DNA of 64,000 nt from Inia geoffrensis (GCA_036417435.1 CM070909.1:10882597-10946596), one strand, 5' to 3'; positions 24,921 to 37,519 are shown, counted from the first letter of the stretch. The notes: generated by a model not told the origin, from the sequence alone. Numbers and translations: made by a program.

Positions 24921-27430
24921 AGGGAGGATCAAGATGGCAGACGGCTTCCCTGGTGGCTTAGTGATTGGGGGTCCGCCTGCCGATGCAGGCGACACGGGTT
25001 CGTGCCCCGGTCCAGGAAGATCCCACAGGCCACGGAGCGGCTGGGCCCGTGAGCCATGGCCGCTGAGCCTGCGCGTCTGGAGCCTGTGCTCTGCAATGGG
25101 AGAGGCCACAACAGTGAGAGGCCTGCGTACCACAAAAAAAAAAAAAAAAAAATGGCAGAGTAAGAGATCATGGACCTCACCTCTCCCAACAAACACATCA
25201 ATAATACATCTACATGTGGAATAATTCTCATGGAAAACTAACTGGAAACTGGCAGAAGTACTCCTATACAACCAAGACTGTAAGAATGATACACATATAA
25301 TTGGGTAGGACTGAAAAAAACAAAACCTGGATCAGAACCTGTATCCCTGGGGGGGGTGACTAAGAGGAAAAGGGGGATTTCATGGGTGGACACTCATGCT
25401 GGGATGTGAGAGGGTTGAACCACAGCCTTAGCGTCCCAGTCCTGGGCTCCTACGTGGAAGAGACAAGCCCCCTTGGCTGTTTGGAGAAGCTCTGGGGCAG
25501 ACAGAGGGGCTGGAGGAGCCTAGACTACACTCGTGTGGAATGCCTGGATGCTGTTGGCCACCAGACAGGCGGACAGAGGTCTTCCCCAGCAGCTGCTACC
25601 TCACTGTGCTCCCACACCCAAGCCAAATGAATGCCCTGGCCCCATCCACTCCATGCCACAGCTTGACACTGGATCTAGGGCACCCAGAACCTGGGAGAGG
25701 CTTGATGTAGGGACACAGAGGCAACCGAGGGCCCAGGGTGTGGTCCTGGTGGGGTAACAGTGGACAAGCAGCACCCCAGAAGCAGCCCAGACATCTGACA
25801 GCAGCACAGGGGCTTGAATTCCCACAACCCACCATGCCACACTCCCCAGTCCCAGCCAAGAAAACGCTCTGTCCCCACCTACTCCATGTCACAACCTAGC
25901 ACTAGATCTGGGATGACCACAACAGGGGAAAAGATATAACTTTGGGCTGTGTCTGATAGGGGCCACCGATGCCTACACAGGCAGCACATCAGACTTCTGT
26001 AATTGCACAAGCCTCACTTACTTAAGCATTCCCCTCATTTGGGGCAAAGTGTGCAGGGTAGGGAGAAGGAAAAACACACAAAGGAAACAGAGCCAGCTCA
26101 AGCCTGACCCTCACAAGGTCTGCTCTAGCAACTTGGAAAGAGACCCTGCCCCAATAGGGCAACTATGGCCACTGAGCAGAGAGGAAGTCCCACTTCACAC
26201 CCTGAGCAGGCTTTAGCTCCTCCATCACCACCACACCCGCTGCCAAGGTGACAGTGGCCAGCACACCCTGAGGAAGATGTGACTGGCATCCACATCAATC
26301 CAGCCTTCCCACCAAAGGCATCATACACATACAGTCTACATAGGGGTGCTCCCACAGAAGAACACCCCTTTGAGAACGCACTAGGTAACTGTTTCACCTA
26401 AACTCATAAAGACTGAGAAAGTTACGTAAAGTGAAAAGGCAAAGGAAATACTCTCAATTGAAAGAGGAAGAGAAAACCCCTGAAAATTAAATAATGAAAT
26501 AGAGATAATCAGTCTACCAGACAATGAACTCAAAACGTTAGTAATAAAAATTCTAACTGAATTAGGGAAGAGAACTGATCATAGACCATTTTAACAAGAA
26601 ACTCGAAACTATAAAGACCCAATCAAAACTAGATAATTCAATTTCTGAGATAAAAAGCACTCTAGAAGCAATGAATAGCAGACTAAATGACATAGAAGAA
26701 TGCATAAGTGGTTTGGAATTTAGAATAATGGAAATCACCCAATTAGAAGAGCAGACAGAAAGACAAATTAAAAAGAAAAAAGCAACATGCAAGATCTGTG
26801 GGATAATATAAAGTGTGCCAACTACACGTAATAAGGGTTCCAGAAAGAGAAGAGAGAGAAAAGGGAATCAAAAATGTACTTGAAGAAAGTATGGCTGAAA
26901 ATTTCCCAAACGTAAGGAAGGAAACAGAGATCCAGGCACAGGAAGAACAGACAGTCCCAAACCAGATGAAACCAGACCTACACCAAGACATGTCACAATT
27001 AAAATGGTGAAATTTAAAGATAAAGACAGGATTCTTAAGGCAGCAAGAGACAAAAAAGAGTCGGTCACAAGAGAACCTCCGTGAGACCATCAGCTGATTT
27101 CTCTGCAGAAAGCTTGCAGGCCAGAAGGGAATGGCATGACATATTCAAAGTTCTGAAGGGGAAAACCCTGCAACCTAGGCTACTATATCCAGCCAGATTA
27201 TCATTTAGAAGAGAAAGAGAGATAAAGAATGTCTTAGACAAGCAAAAACTAAAAGAATTCAGCAATACTAAACCTACCCTAAAAGAAATGTTAAAGGGTC
27301 TTCTCTAAATGAAAAAAAAAAAGTAAGAGTCTATATTAAAGGGAAAATCCCAATAGGAAAGGCAAATATATAGTAAGGATTGAAGATCACTCAAGCCAGG
27401 ATGTAGATTAAAAAACAAAACAAAACAAAA
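24921..27430 (+). repeat. L1 fragment: 5' UTR and decayed ORF1, 3' truncated, split by a SINE
   Basis: The 5' UTR starts near 'gggaggatcaagatggcaga', is broken by a CHR SINE, and resumes 'atggcagagtaagagatcat'. The GC-richer leader runs to about 26400. Decayed ORF1 text follows, including reading frames at 26813-27010 and 27081-27308 (RREWHDIFKVLKGKTLQPRL, ending LKEMLKGLL). Sequence resembling the inter-ORF region ends near 27420. ORF2 is absent. Confidence 0.85.
24943..25151 (+). repeat. CHR-family SINE inserted in the L1 5' UTR
   Basis: It runs from 'ggcttccctggtggcttagt' to a poly(A) tail. The target copies atggcaga at 24934-24941 and 25152-25159 are part of the L1 'caagatggcaga' start motif, so the SINE is younger than the L1. 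Confidence 0.93.
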
Positions 27431-27985
27431 CAATTAAGTATATATACACCATGGATACAGACATTCATATGATTTTATGATCAGGCCGTTTTCTCTTATT
27501 TTGATATATTTATTTTACACCAGTACTATAATGTTAAATTACCTGTAGCTTTGTAGACTATTTTGGTACCTGGAAAGGCTAGATTGCTACCTCTCTTTTT
27601 AATATATTTCAATATGTATTTTGTTAATCTTATAATTTTTTACCTCTGTGTCTAAGTTATAATTAACGTACTTATCATGAAAATACACATGTATTGGAAT
27701 CACATAAGTCTTAGATAAATCTAGAATAGTATAATCATCTACACAGGATTAGTCTTCCCATAAAGGCACATTTAATATATACTCAATTCATTAAATGTCC
27801 TTCTTTATGTCTTTTATTAAAGTATTACAATCTCTTTCATATAAGCCATGTACATTACTAGGTGTACTAATTTATTTAATAAAAAAGTTCACTAAGTACC
27901 TCTAATGTGACAACATAGTTTTCAAAAGCAAAGGTTAAAATGTAGAGCAAATACATACATAGGTTCTTGCTAACTAAGCTAACAT
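27430..27985. other. AT-rich intergenic sequence, nothing recognised
   Basis: Past an (AAAAC)n patch at 27413-27432 the sequence is unique and AT-rich. Confidence 0.4.
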
Positions 27986-28629
27986 GCTAGTGGGAGAGAC
28001 AGACATTAAATACATAACCACAAAAATAATTACACAGGTGACTGTGAAAGATGCTACAAATGAGTCATACATAAGATATTGTAATAGAGAAATTTGGCCT
28101 AATTATAAAAGAATAGTGTTAAATGATTACTCTAGGATTTAGTTACCTAGAAGAAAAGTAGAAGAAAGGATGCTTTAGGTAAAAAACAAAATGGTCTATG
28201 TATATGCTTTGTAGCAAGAAGGATTACAGATAAAGTTATAAATAATAATCAATCTACCCAGAGAAGTCCTGATTTATGCTTGTTGTCCCAGAGTAATTAC
28301 TGACATCATCTACTCTCATTCTTAAAATTATCCTTGCTTTTATGATGCTACATGGTAAGTCTAACCATGAGTCATTCAGTGAACTAAAAGACAACTGTGA
28401 CTGGAGCCTAGAGAGTGAAAAAGTATGTGATGCTAGCTGGTGTAGAGACCAAGTAAGGAATGACCTTATAAACCATGTTAAGGATTTTAAAATTTATGTT
28501 GAATTTAAAGTATTAATAAGCTAAGTATGGTGAGTTTATAAAATTTATATTTTGAAGAGGTTACTCTGGAAATTGAATGGAAGAGGTCAAGAGTGGATTG
28601 TAGTTAGATCACTAGGAGGCTTATAGCAT

Positions 28630-28690
<61 letters not shown>

Positions 28691-29050
28691 GACAGAGAGA
28701 AAGAATTGTCCTAGATTAGATGGGTAGTAATGCAACTGTAGAGAAGTGTACTAATTCACTACATAATAATCAGTGAAATAATCAGTGGAATAATCAGTGG
28801 CAGTTAGATAGCACAGAGGATTCCTAGGATTTTCTTAGGTTCATCTCACTAGACATCAGGGGTCAAGAGAGACAACAGTATTAAAAGTATCTGCTTTTTT
28901 TCTTGATGCTGGTAAGGATCAGGGCTGGGAAGTAGTCTATTTAAAAATATTGTGGGCGAGGTGTTTTTCAAGATATCAAAGAAGAAATGTCAAGTGAGAG
29001 GCTCAAAATGTGGACCTGGATATTGGACGTTAGCTCTAGGTTGTATATAA
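27985..29050 (+). repeat. Degenerate ancient interspersed repeat, family not named
   Basis: 'gctagtgggagagacagaca', 'gaagaggttactctggaaat', 'gagtggattgtagttagatc' and 'gaagaaatgtcaagtgagag' follow, in order, a repeat I recognise from mammalian genomes but cannot name with certainty. It contains the (GA)n run at 28631-28686. Confidence 0.45.
28631..28686 (+). repeat. (GA)n microsatellite
   Basis: An almost pure run of about 28 GA units ending in 'gagaaaggg'. Confidence 0.95.
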
Positions 29051-30066
29051 TGAAAGTCTGTTAACTTTGTATTGAGCTTCATTATTCTTATTATGATTGC
29101 TTTTTTTCAGTAGATTTTCTTGGTATATCTGGTTAACAAAGCACATCATCGACATATAATTTCAGTAATTAATTTGTATCTAAAACGGCTTTCCTGCGTT
29201 ACTGATTTCTTTGCCCTGGGCAGCCAAAGGAATGATAGCAATTATATCAGTCGTCTTTGTCTTCATGATTCTGTTGAAAATGATTCTAATTTTTTTACTA
29301 TGAAACATATTTGGTGAAAGATCTTATAAATACCCTTAATCAAGATCAATGTTTCCTTCTACTTGTAGTTATTTCCTTTCTTTTCTATATTGACAAATCT
29401 CTTGGTAAATGTACAAATCCATCCCTGACTTTAACCAAAATTTGGTCATCATGTAGTATTATTTCAGTACAGTAGTGTATTATGCTCACTTTTTTATGTA
29501 GGATTTTTGCTTCTATGTTTGTAACGGATGTTGTTCCAAAATATTTTCCTGTGTGTGAAAATAATTTCAAAAATGCTATGCTTACCTTATGAATTTGGAT
29601 GGGAATCTTCCATCTTTTGCCAGCTACTAAACAGTTTGTCTAGGAGTCAATTTTTGTTATTAAGATATTTTCAAGTTCATTCTTAAAAATTACCATCGTT
29701 GTGCATCCAAATAGATATTCATTTATTTATCTATTGACTATAGTCATATTTATTCAATTTCTCTACATTGTCTTGAGTCTTTATCATCATATATGTCTTC
29801 GTAAGAAATCATACGTTTAAACAAGGTTTTTATGCTTATCACTAAAAATTATACATTATGCTATATTCTCATTGATTTAGATCTACTTATGCCTTTTGAA
29901 TAAATTTATCCTTCATATGTTTGGGACTGTTGTTTTTTCTGCTTTGTAAACATAAATTACCTTACTTTTGATATTTGAAGGAACTTTCACATGTCTGGTT
30001 TGCTGATAGTACTGTTTATGAGTCTTTTTTTATATATATAAAAAGCTACATATATTTTATAACATT
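29050..30066. other. AT-rich sequence, possible very old LINE in reverse
   Basis: No exon was found. A reverse frame at 29385-29570 has no domain I can name. This interval would be intronic if the receptor remnant is one gene. Confidence 0.35.
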
Positions 30067-30078
30067 AAGACATAACTG

Positions 30079-30278
30079 GGGCTTCCCTAGTGGCGCAGTG
30101 GTTGGGAGTCTGCCTGCCGATGCAGGGGACGCCGGTTCGTGCCGCGGTCCGGGAAGATCCCACATGCCGCGGAGCGGCTGGGCCCGTGAGCCATGGCTGC
30201 TGAGCCTGCGCGTCTGGAGTTTGTGCTCCGCAACGGGAGAGGCCACAACAGTGAAAGGCCCGTGTACCGCAAAAAAAA
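30079..30278 (+). repeat. CHR-family SINE, sense
   Basis: It runs from 'gggcttccctagtggcgcag' to a short A tail. The perfect 12-base duplication aagacataactg lies at 30067-30078 and 30279-30290. It sits about 430 bases from the transmembrane exon of the receptor remnant. A 200-codon frame that crosses it on the + strand is an artefact of SINE sequence. Confidence 0.95.
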
Positions 30279-30712
30279 AAGACATAACTGAATTCAAGCA
30301 GTGTATAGGCTTAGTCCAATATCCTGATAATTTTTTTCATTTTTTGATGAATCTCTGTCCACCATCATTTAGTTCTTCTATTAGATTCTTTCTTTCAAAT
30401 TACCTTTGCTTGATGTCCTTAATTTTGAACTGCCCAACCAATAAATTCTATAAATATTTTCAAGTTTTATTACATCTCACAGCTGGTAAATCTAAGGTCA
30501 GTAATAATATGGTAACATATAGAATGCTGGTATTATTTTTCATTTTTATCAAAACCCTCAGCTACCCACTGACATAATTGAATTGCTAAAATAACTTTTA
30601 AAAAATTAAAATAAAAGTAACTTTAGGAAATCCTTAGAATTAATTTTAAATGCTTTAAAAATCTTATTCTAGTAATTTTAAACAAGTTAATGAAAAACTG
30701 AAAAATACTTAC

Positions 30713-30796
30713 CCTTAGCTATCATAAATGCAGCTAGTACCAGAACAATTAAATAAAGCAAGGCAAATATCACTGCAGCAAGGCTCCATGGAGACT
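30713..30796 (-). CDS. KLR-like receptor: transmembrane exon
   Basis: The - strand acceptor (tctctttgggcag) precedes AG, which completes a Glu codon split in phase 1. The exon encodes ESPWSLAAVIFALLYLIVLV followed by LAAFMIAK, then one base before the donor gtaagt (30707-30712). It is a type II signal-anchor segment: about 23 uncharged residues after the Trp, closed by Lys. The 'SPW...' start followed by a hydrophobic run is the same pattern seen at the start of the transmembrane segment in Dectin-1 and KLRE1. The helix has no Lys or Arg inside it, so a DAP12/DAP10 adaptor contact is not expected. The exon is 84 bases, phase 1 at both ends, with no lesion. Confidence 0.72.
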
Positions 30797-31180
30797 CTGC
30801 CCAAAGAGAGAAAGGTGATTCACTATGATGATCAATGGAAACAAGACTGAGGAGTTGGGATTAGAAGGAATTTTGGTTAGGAATATTCAACCCATTAAAT
30901 TGGAATGAAATCTAAACCCATGGGAGTACTGCATTGTTGGTACTCCCCAGTCTGTTAGGAAAACTCTAAAAATTACTTGAAAATTTGGATATAGCCAGGG
31001 AAAATATGAATATTTTTATGTAGGAATGTTGTTGAACTAACAAGTTGCTCTATTAAAAAAATTTTATAATTAAAAAGAGCACTTCAGAAATCCTACTAGG
31101 GATTTAATTCATCATCCTCTTTTAATTAAAAAAATATTTCTTCCATCTTTGTAGCAGAATTAGGTTAAGAATAAAACTTC

Positions 31181-31540
31181 TGGGCTTCCCTGGTGGCACA
31201 GTGGTTAAGAATCTGCCTGCCAACACAGGGGACATGGGTTTGAGTCCTGGCCTGGGAAGATCCCACATGCCATGGAGCAACTAAGCCCGTGCACCACAAT
31301 TACTCAGCCTGCACTCTAGAGCCCGCGAGCCACAACTACTGAGCCCACATGCTGCAACTACTGAAGCCCACGCACCTAGAGCCTGTGCTCTGCAAAAAGA
31401 GAAGCCACTGCAATGAGAAGCTAGCGCACTGCAACGAAGAGTAGCCCCCTGCTCGCAGCAACTAGAGAAAGCGTGGGCGCAGCAACGAAGACCCAACGCA
31501 GCTAAAAATATATAAAAATTAACAACAACTAAAAAAGGAT
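31181..31540 (+). repeat. Longer CHR-1-like SINE in the intron between ITIM and transmembrane exons
   Basis: It runs from 'gggcttccctggtggcacag' through 'gcaatgagaagctagcgcac' and 'gcaacgaagacccaacgcag' to an A-rich tail. The flanks aataaaacttc / gataaaactcc suggest the target site. It is older and more diverged than the 200-base copies. Confidence 0.88.
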
Positions 31541-31965
31541 AAAACTCCTATGTTAGCTGTTGGCCCTGACAGACACTCTGTGACAGTTTTGATAAAAGTC
31601 TAGTTATTATGACATACCTCACAAGCTCCATTTTGTTTTTAGAAAAACTGCAGGATTAAAGGAGCACTTACCTTTTGCAAAGCTAAAATATCAAACCCAA
31701 AAAGTATCTATGAAACATCCTTGATTCTATGGCTATGGTACATCATTTTAAGCCATTGTTGATTGTTCAAACAAAATGATCAGTAGTTCATTGTTCATTC
31801 TCATTTGCTCCTAACACAGCACTTTAGGTCACTATGACCACTTTAAAAGAGTTTTTATGAGAGATAAATCCAATTCAGAGATTAGTCTGTGAATATTTGT
31901 TCTCATGACTAGTTCATTAAAATATTAAGGCAAAAAAGAGAATCTAGAGTTCTAAATGTTTTTAC

Positions 31966-32061
31966 CTTTTGTTTTTAAAATCCTAGTTATTTTTCTCTTC
32001 TGAGTATTTGAAGAACCATGAACTTTGAGTTCTGAGTATGTTACAGTTTCATCACAAGAAT
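31966..32061 (-). CDS. KLR-like receptor: cytoplasmic exon with ITIM
   Basis: Flanked by an AG acceptor (atatttttctag) and a gt donor (gtaaaa), the exon encodes DSCDETVTYSELKVHGSSNT and then QKRKITRILKTK. VTYSEL fits the V/I-x-Y-x-x-L inhibitory motif that recruits SHP phosphatases in receptors such as NKG2A and CLEC12A. The basic RKITR stretch fits the juxtamembrane inner face. It joins the upstream exon (G+AT = Asp) and the downstream exon (G+AG = Glu) in phase 1, which would be unlikely by chance. It is intact, at 96 bases. Confidence 0.75.
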
Positions 32062-32239
32062 CTAGAAAAATATATTAGAAAAATGCATGCGATAATTATA
32101 ATTTATATATACCCATGTATATATATACATTCTTTTATGATATATAGACATACAATTAAAAGCATGTTAGAAGTCATAAACAAAAATTGCCCCCATTTCA
32201 GGCTTATAAGAAAGTTTTTAAATTGTCTCAATTAGATAG

Positions 32240-32415
32240 TTGCTTTGTGAAATGTGACAAGTTTTTTGTCTTCTTTAATCCTTAATTTCTTATCTATAAA
32301 TAGGAATAACAATAGTATTTATTTATAGATATATTGTGGAGATTAAGTTAACGTATATAAAGTCAATAGCATAGCACTCGGAGCAATAAACGTGCAATAA
32401 GTGTTATTATTGTAA
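32240..32415 (+). repeat. MIR SINE, sense
   Basis: 'cctttaatttcttatctata'-like text and 'cactcggagcaataaacgtg' follow the MIR 3' half (counterpart of 'gcgctcaataaatg'). Confidence 0.6.
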
Positions 32416-32918
32416 AAGTGGTCATAGTAGTAGTGTAGAATAGTAATTGTAAGAATAGAATGGACAATATCGTCAGCAGTAAAACTGGCTGCAGAAGCAA
32501 GAGGAGAAATTTAAAAATTAATTTAAATACCTGTAATGTAAATGTCTACAATTGTTCCTTCTTATAGTTGAATGTAATCTTAATGAAAGAAGCATGAGAA
32601 AAAAAATCATCTAATTCTTGCTAGGTAGATAAATTTTCTTAGCAACATATTGCATGTACTTCTTCAGTGCAAATGAAGCAGAATTCACAGCCACAAAGTC
32701 AATAACATTTTTCCAAGTAATATTAAATCTAACTCCCTTGTAAATGTTCACTTAACAAACAACGATTCAAATTTAAATCCCCTTAAACTGGAAAATTTTT
32801 AATTCAAATAAAGGCAAAAGATTTTTAACTCTTCCTCTAAAAGTACCTAGCTACGGACTTTGTTGTTTATATTATTTTCTCATTAAATAAAGGGATTTCT
32901 TAGCAATAGCAGCAGTAC

Positions 32919-33000
32919 CTGTATTTATTTCATGCAATTCCTCTGGCGAAGGTTGATGATCAGTACAGGGTCTGGATGGTGCTGGTGTCTCTGGTCCCAT
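32919..33000 (-). CDS. KLR-like receptor: first coding exon
   Basis: The ATG (complement of 32998-33000) opens MGPETPAPSRPCTDHQPSPE followed by ELHEINT and one base, then the donor gtactg. A phase-1 exit matches the next exon exactly. Together the three exons give an 87-residue N-terminus: a 59-residue cytoplasmic tail followed by the helix. I cannot assign it to a named KLR gene. The setting beside GABARAPL1 and the domain order point to the NK gene complex. A stalk exon and lectin exons should follow on the - strand, but only one decayed lectin exon was found, so the locus may be a pseudogene. The start is the only ATG in frame. Confidence 0.65.
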
Positions 33001-34780
33001 AGCTGAACTTAGGCTGCAAGGATCAGATGATGAGAAGAGGGTTAGAATGAAACAGGATCAAGGAAACAGATCTCTTCATACTGCAACATCAGACAGGATG
33101 TTTACTCTAAATTTAATATGTAAAGTACTTTTTACACTTAAGAAAATAAAAGGCAATGTAATTCAGCCCCTATAGATTAAATGTGTTATTCTTCCATGTA
33201 TAATGAAGCGCTTTTTTATTTCCAAAGATAAAGTTTAAAATTACATTCTCCATAATGATTTCTTCTCTGCCTTGTTATTTTTCAGAAACAGTGAATGAAC
33301 AATGAAGACTAAAACACTGTTATGCAAATAAACGATGTATTGTACTTAAATAAAATGTAACAAATACTGATTTTTAGAAATATCTTTTTTGTGGTTATAA
33401 ATATTCATGCCCATTATTAGAAGGTATCCTAGAGAAAATGAAAATGACATACAACTCTGTTTCCGCAATACATCTGTTGAAATAATTATTCATAACTTTT
33501 CTTAGTTTTTCAAGTGACCAATGGCTGTTTTGTTTAAAAAAGTAAAAGGAACAATTTAACTATCAATAAATTAAATAATGAGATAATTTATAATGTATGT
33601 CTACAAAAAAACTTTCACAGTCATTAAGTATAGATGAGACAGTTCTGCAAGTATTGATGTGAATAATGTTCCGTGACACATTAAGTGGGATAATATTCAA
33701 ATTATTGCAAAATATCATTTTATATTATATTTAGTAGAAAAATATCTGTTGTTATCCATGTGATTGATTACAGTATAATAATATGTGTCTAACCTGGTAA
33801 TTTAAGATTGCAATTTAAGTGACTAACTTGGTAAATTTTTATTTTACGTATGTAGTTTTCCATTTTTGTGTTGCTGTTTTTAATGAACATTTTTTTTATC
33901 ATTGAAAGGATGAAATTTATGTGCATTAAAGTGTGCACATAAATTTCATCCTCAGCCTAACGTGTGCTCTCAGATATACATACCGCAATGACCACAGGGG
34001 CCTCTGCCCTCAACTTTGATCAATAGAAATAAACTTCATAGCAAAAGAATATAATTTGACTGGGAGACCATAAGTGTTCTTGGGTCTTGCATTGTTTTGG
34101 AAGAGGGTAAAGACAATGATCATTTACAGACATTAATAATTTAAGCACATGTGCTTTAAATTCAAGTAAATGCTAAAAAGATGGAAAAAAAGTATATCTT
34201 CAAAAATTATAGAGGAAAACATAAACTGAGAAAAATTAATAAACCCAAAGAAGCTAGAAAGGAGAGGGGGAAAAAGCCTAGAATAGACAGGACAAACAGA
34301 AAGCACAAAATTATGATATTGGTAAGAAATAAAATATCAACAGTAGATGTGGGTGCTATAAATGCTCTGGTAAAAAGATAAAAATTATCACAGGATTTAA
34401 AAAACTTTTAAATGTTTTGTGTCATTTACAAAAGTCATATCTAGTAGATAAGGGTGCACAATGGTTGAAAATAAAAGATAAAAATATATATAATGAAAAC
34501 AGTAATCAAATTAAAGCAGTTATAGCTCTTGATATCTGACAAAATACACTTTAATGCAAAATGTAGTATTTAAGGTCGGTTTCTTGATAATAATGAAAGT
34601 TTCAATTCAACAGTAATCATAATTTTAATATAACTTTTTTATATAACTTCAAAATGTAGCAAGGATAAATAATATGTATATACAGAAGGGGCAATAAACA
34701 AAACACATTCAAAGCCTTTTTCCTAGTGCTGCTTTTGGAAATGTATCATTGTTCTTGGTCTTCTTCAGTTTTTTATTATA
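33001..34780. other. Sequence upstream of the KLR-like first exon; hairpin inside; otherwise unassigned
   Basis: No promoter can be assigned with confidence by eye. A perfect 19-base inverted repeat lies at 33907-33952 (separate entry). The rest is AT-rich and unique to me. Confidence 0.4.
33907..33952. repeat. Perfect 19-bp inverted repeat (hairpin), 8-base loop
   Basis: The left arm aggatgaaatttatgtgca and the right arm tgcacataaatttcatcct are exact reverse complements around 'ttaaagtg'. Confidence 0.95.
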
Positions 34781-35420
34781 ATGTGATTTTTGTGAACTTT
34801 TTTTCTCTCTTTTATCCTGTTAATGTTAATTAGACTTCATAAATCTGTAGGTTGTTGTCTCATTACCACTGCTTTGAAAAAGCCTTTGCTGTTAATTTTA
34901 CAGAAGACACTTTTCCTCTTCACTCTTTCTGAAATGCTGCTTTCTAAATACATTTATTTAAGTTGTTTTATGTTTAATTTATTTTTCAGAATTTCTATCT
35001 TTTTGCCTCTGTGTCCTATATTTTAAACAATGCTTCAGAAATATCTTCCAATTCATTAATTTTCTCTTCATCTGTGTCAAAGTAGATGGTAAACCTATCC
35101 AATATTTATTTTATTTTATTAGTAATTCTATTTAGTGCTTTTTCAAATCTGCTTGGTCATTTTAAAAGTATCTTGTTCTTTAAACACATTGCCCAATTTG
35201 TCTTATATTACTTTCAACACAGTAAATGTAGCTAATTTATGCATATCTGATTATTGCAGTAATAATTTTGTGAATATCTTCTGCTGTTGTTTTTATTCCT
35301 GCTGGTTCTTTCTAAGGTTTCTTGTTTACTTGTGTGCTTAGTTTTTTAGTTTGTCTGTTTCTGACTCAGATTTTCATCTTTCTCACTAATTTATTTATGA
35401 GAACTTATTAAACCTGGAAT
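34780..35420 (-). repeat. Possible ancient L1M-related sequence, antisense
   Basis: 'ccaattcattaattttctct' and 'tttttcaaatctgcttggtc' recall reverse-strand segments of old L1 elements. Boundaries are uncertain. Confidence 0.4.
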
Positions 35421-35509
35421 GAAAGAGTTGTCCTAGAGAATATTTACATTTTCTTTTGCTAGGTGACCAAAAAACATTAGTAATTTTGAACACATTTAAA
35501 ATAAAACCT

Positions 35510-37442
35510 TGGAGGAGTGATGTCACCAAGATGGAAACAGGTCATTTCTGAATCCAGTCACCCTCAAAGAAGACATCTAGAAACTATCCAGAGACAAGAC
35601 ACTGTCGTGAAAATCCTAGAACATGAGAGTGAGGGTGAAGCTCCCCTACAGAGACCAAGAAGGACCGCATTTGAAGGGTAAAGGGAATGGCTACATTCTG
35701 ACCACAATAGATGTGATAAATCCCATTAAGAGAATGAAAAAACAATCTTATGATAATCTCAATAGATGCAGAAAAGGTATTTGACAAAATTCAGCATCCA
35801 TTCATGATAAAAACTCTTAACAATTTATGTAGAGAAGGAACATACCTCAGTATAATCAAGGCTTTATATGACAAGCCCACATCATACTCAGTGGTGAAAC
35901 ATTGAAAACTTTTCTTCTAACCTGAGGAACAAAACAAGGGTGCTCACTCTTATTACTCCTATTCACCATAGTACTGAAAGTCCTAGCTAGAGCAATCAGG
36001 CAAGAAAGAGATATAAAAGGCATCAGAATTGGAAAGCAGAAGTAAAATTTTCTCTGTTTGCAGGTGTCATGATTTTACATAAAGAAAATGCTAAAGACTC
36101 AATCAAAAATGTGTTAGATCTAATTAATGAATTTAGTAAAGTTGCCGTATACAAAATTAACATAAAAATCAGTAACATTTCTATACACTAACAACAAATG
36201 ATCTGAAAAATAAAGACAACAATCCTATTTACAATAGCATCAAAAACAATAAAATACTTAGAAATAAATTTAATCAAGGTGAAAGCTCTCTATTCTGAAA
36301 ACTATAAGATAAAGAAACTGAAAAAGATGCAAATAAATGGAAATATATCTCATGTTCATGGATTGGAAGAATTAACATTGTTAAAATGTCCATGCTACCC
36401 AAAGCCATACTTCCTGATTTGAAACTATATCAGAAAGCTACAGTAATCAAAACAGCATGGTACTGGCATAAAAGAAGACACATAGACCAATGGAACAGAA
36501 TGGACAGCCCAGAGATACACCTTTGCATATGTGGCCAATTAATATTTGACAAGGGAGACAAGAACACTCAATGGAGAAATGACAGTCTCTTCAATAAACA
36601 GTGCTTGGAAAATTGGATATTCACATGCAAAAGGATGAAGGTAGACCTTTATCTTAACTACTCACAAATATTAACTCAAAATGAATTAAAAACTTAAATA
36701 TAAGACCTGAAATCAAAACTCCTGGAAGTAAACACAGGGAAAAGTCTTCTTTACATGTGTCTCGGCAAAGTTTTTTGGACATAACAACAAAAGTAAAAGC
36801 AACAAAAGCAAAGTGGGATTGCATCAAGCCAAAAGCTTCTGCACACCAAAAGAAATGATCAACAAAATGAAAAGCCAATCTACTGAATGGAGAGAAAATA
36901 TTTACAAAACACATCTAACACGGGGTTGCTATTAAAATAGATAAGGAATTCATACAACTCAATAGCAAAACAAAACAAACAAAAAACCACTCCAAACCTC
37001 ACAAATAATTCAATTAAATAGTGCCAAAGGACCTGAATAGATATTTTCTCAAAGAATATATTCAAACGGTCAACAGGTACATGAAAATTTGCTCAATACT
37101 GCTAATTATTCGGGAAATGTAAATCAAAATCGCAATGAGGTATCACCTCACACCTGTTAAAATGGCTATAATCAAAAAGACAAAAGATAACAAATGGCAA
37201 GAATGTGGAGAAAAGGAACACTTGTGCACTGTTGTTGGAAATGTAATTTGGCATAACCACTATGGAAAACAGTATAGAGTTCCTAAAAATCAAAAATTAA
37301 ACTACCAAAAGTACTATCCTAAAGAGATATCTGCACCTCCATGTTCTTTGCAGCACTATTTATAACAGCCAAGACATGAAACAACCTAAATGTCCATTGA
37401 CAAATAAATGGATAAAGAAAAAGTGATATAGATATCACATAC

Positions 37443-37519
<77 letters not shown>

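Noticed and set aside
29975..30577. A 200-codon + strand open frame, one of the longest in the window.
   Set aside because: Its centre is a CHR SINE read through its tRNA-like head. The flanks have no domain. Similar frames occur in every SINE copy.
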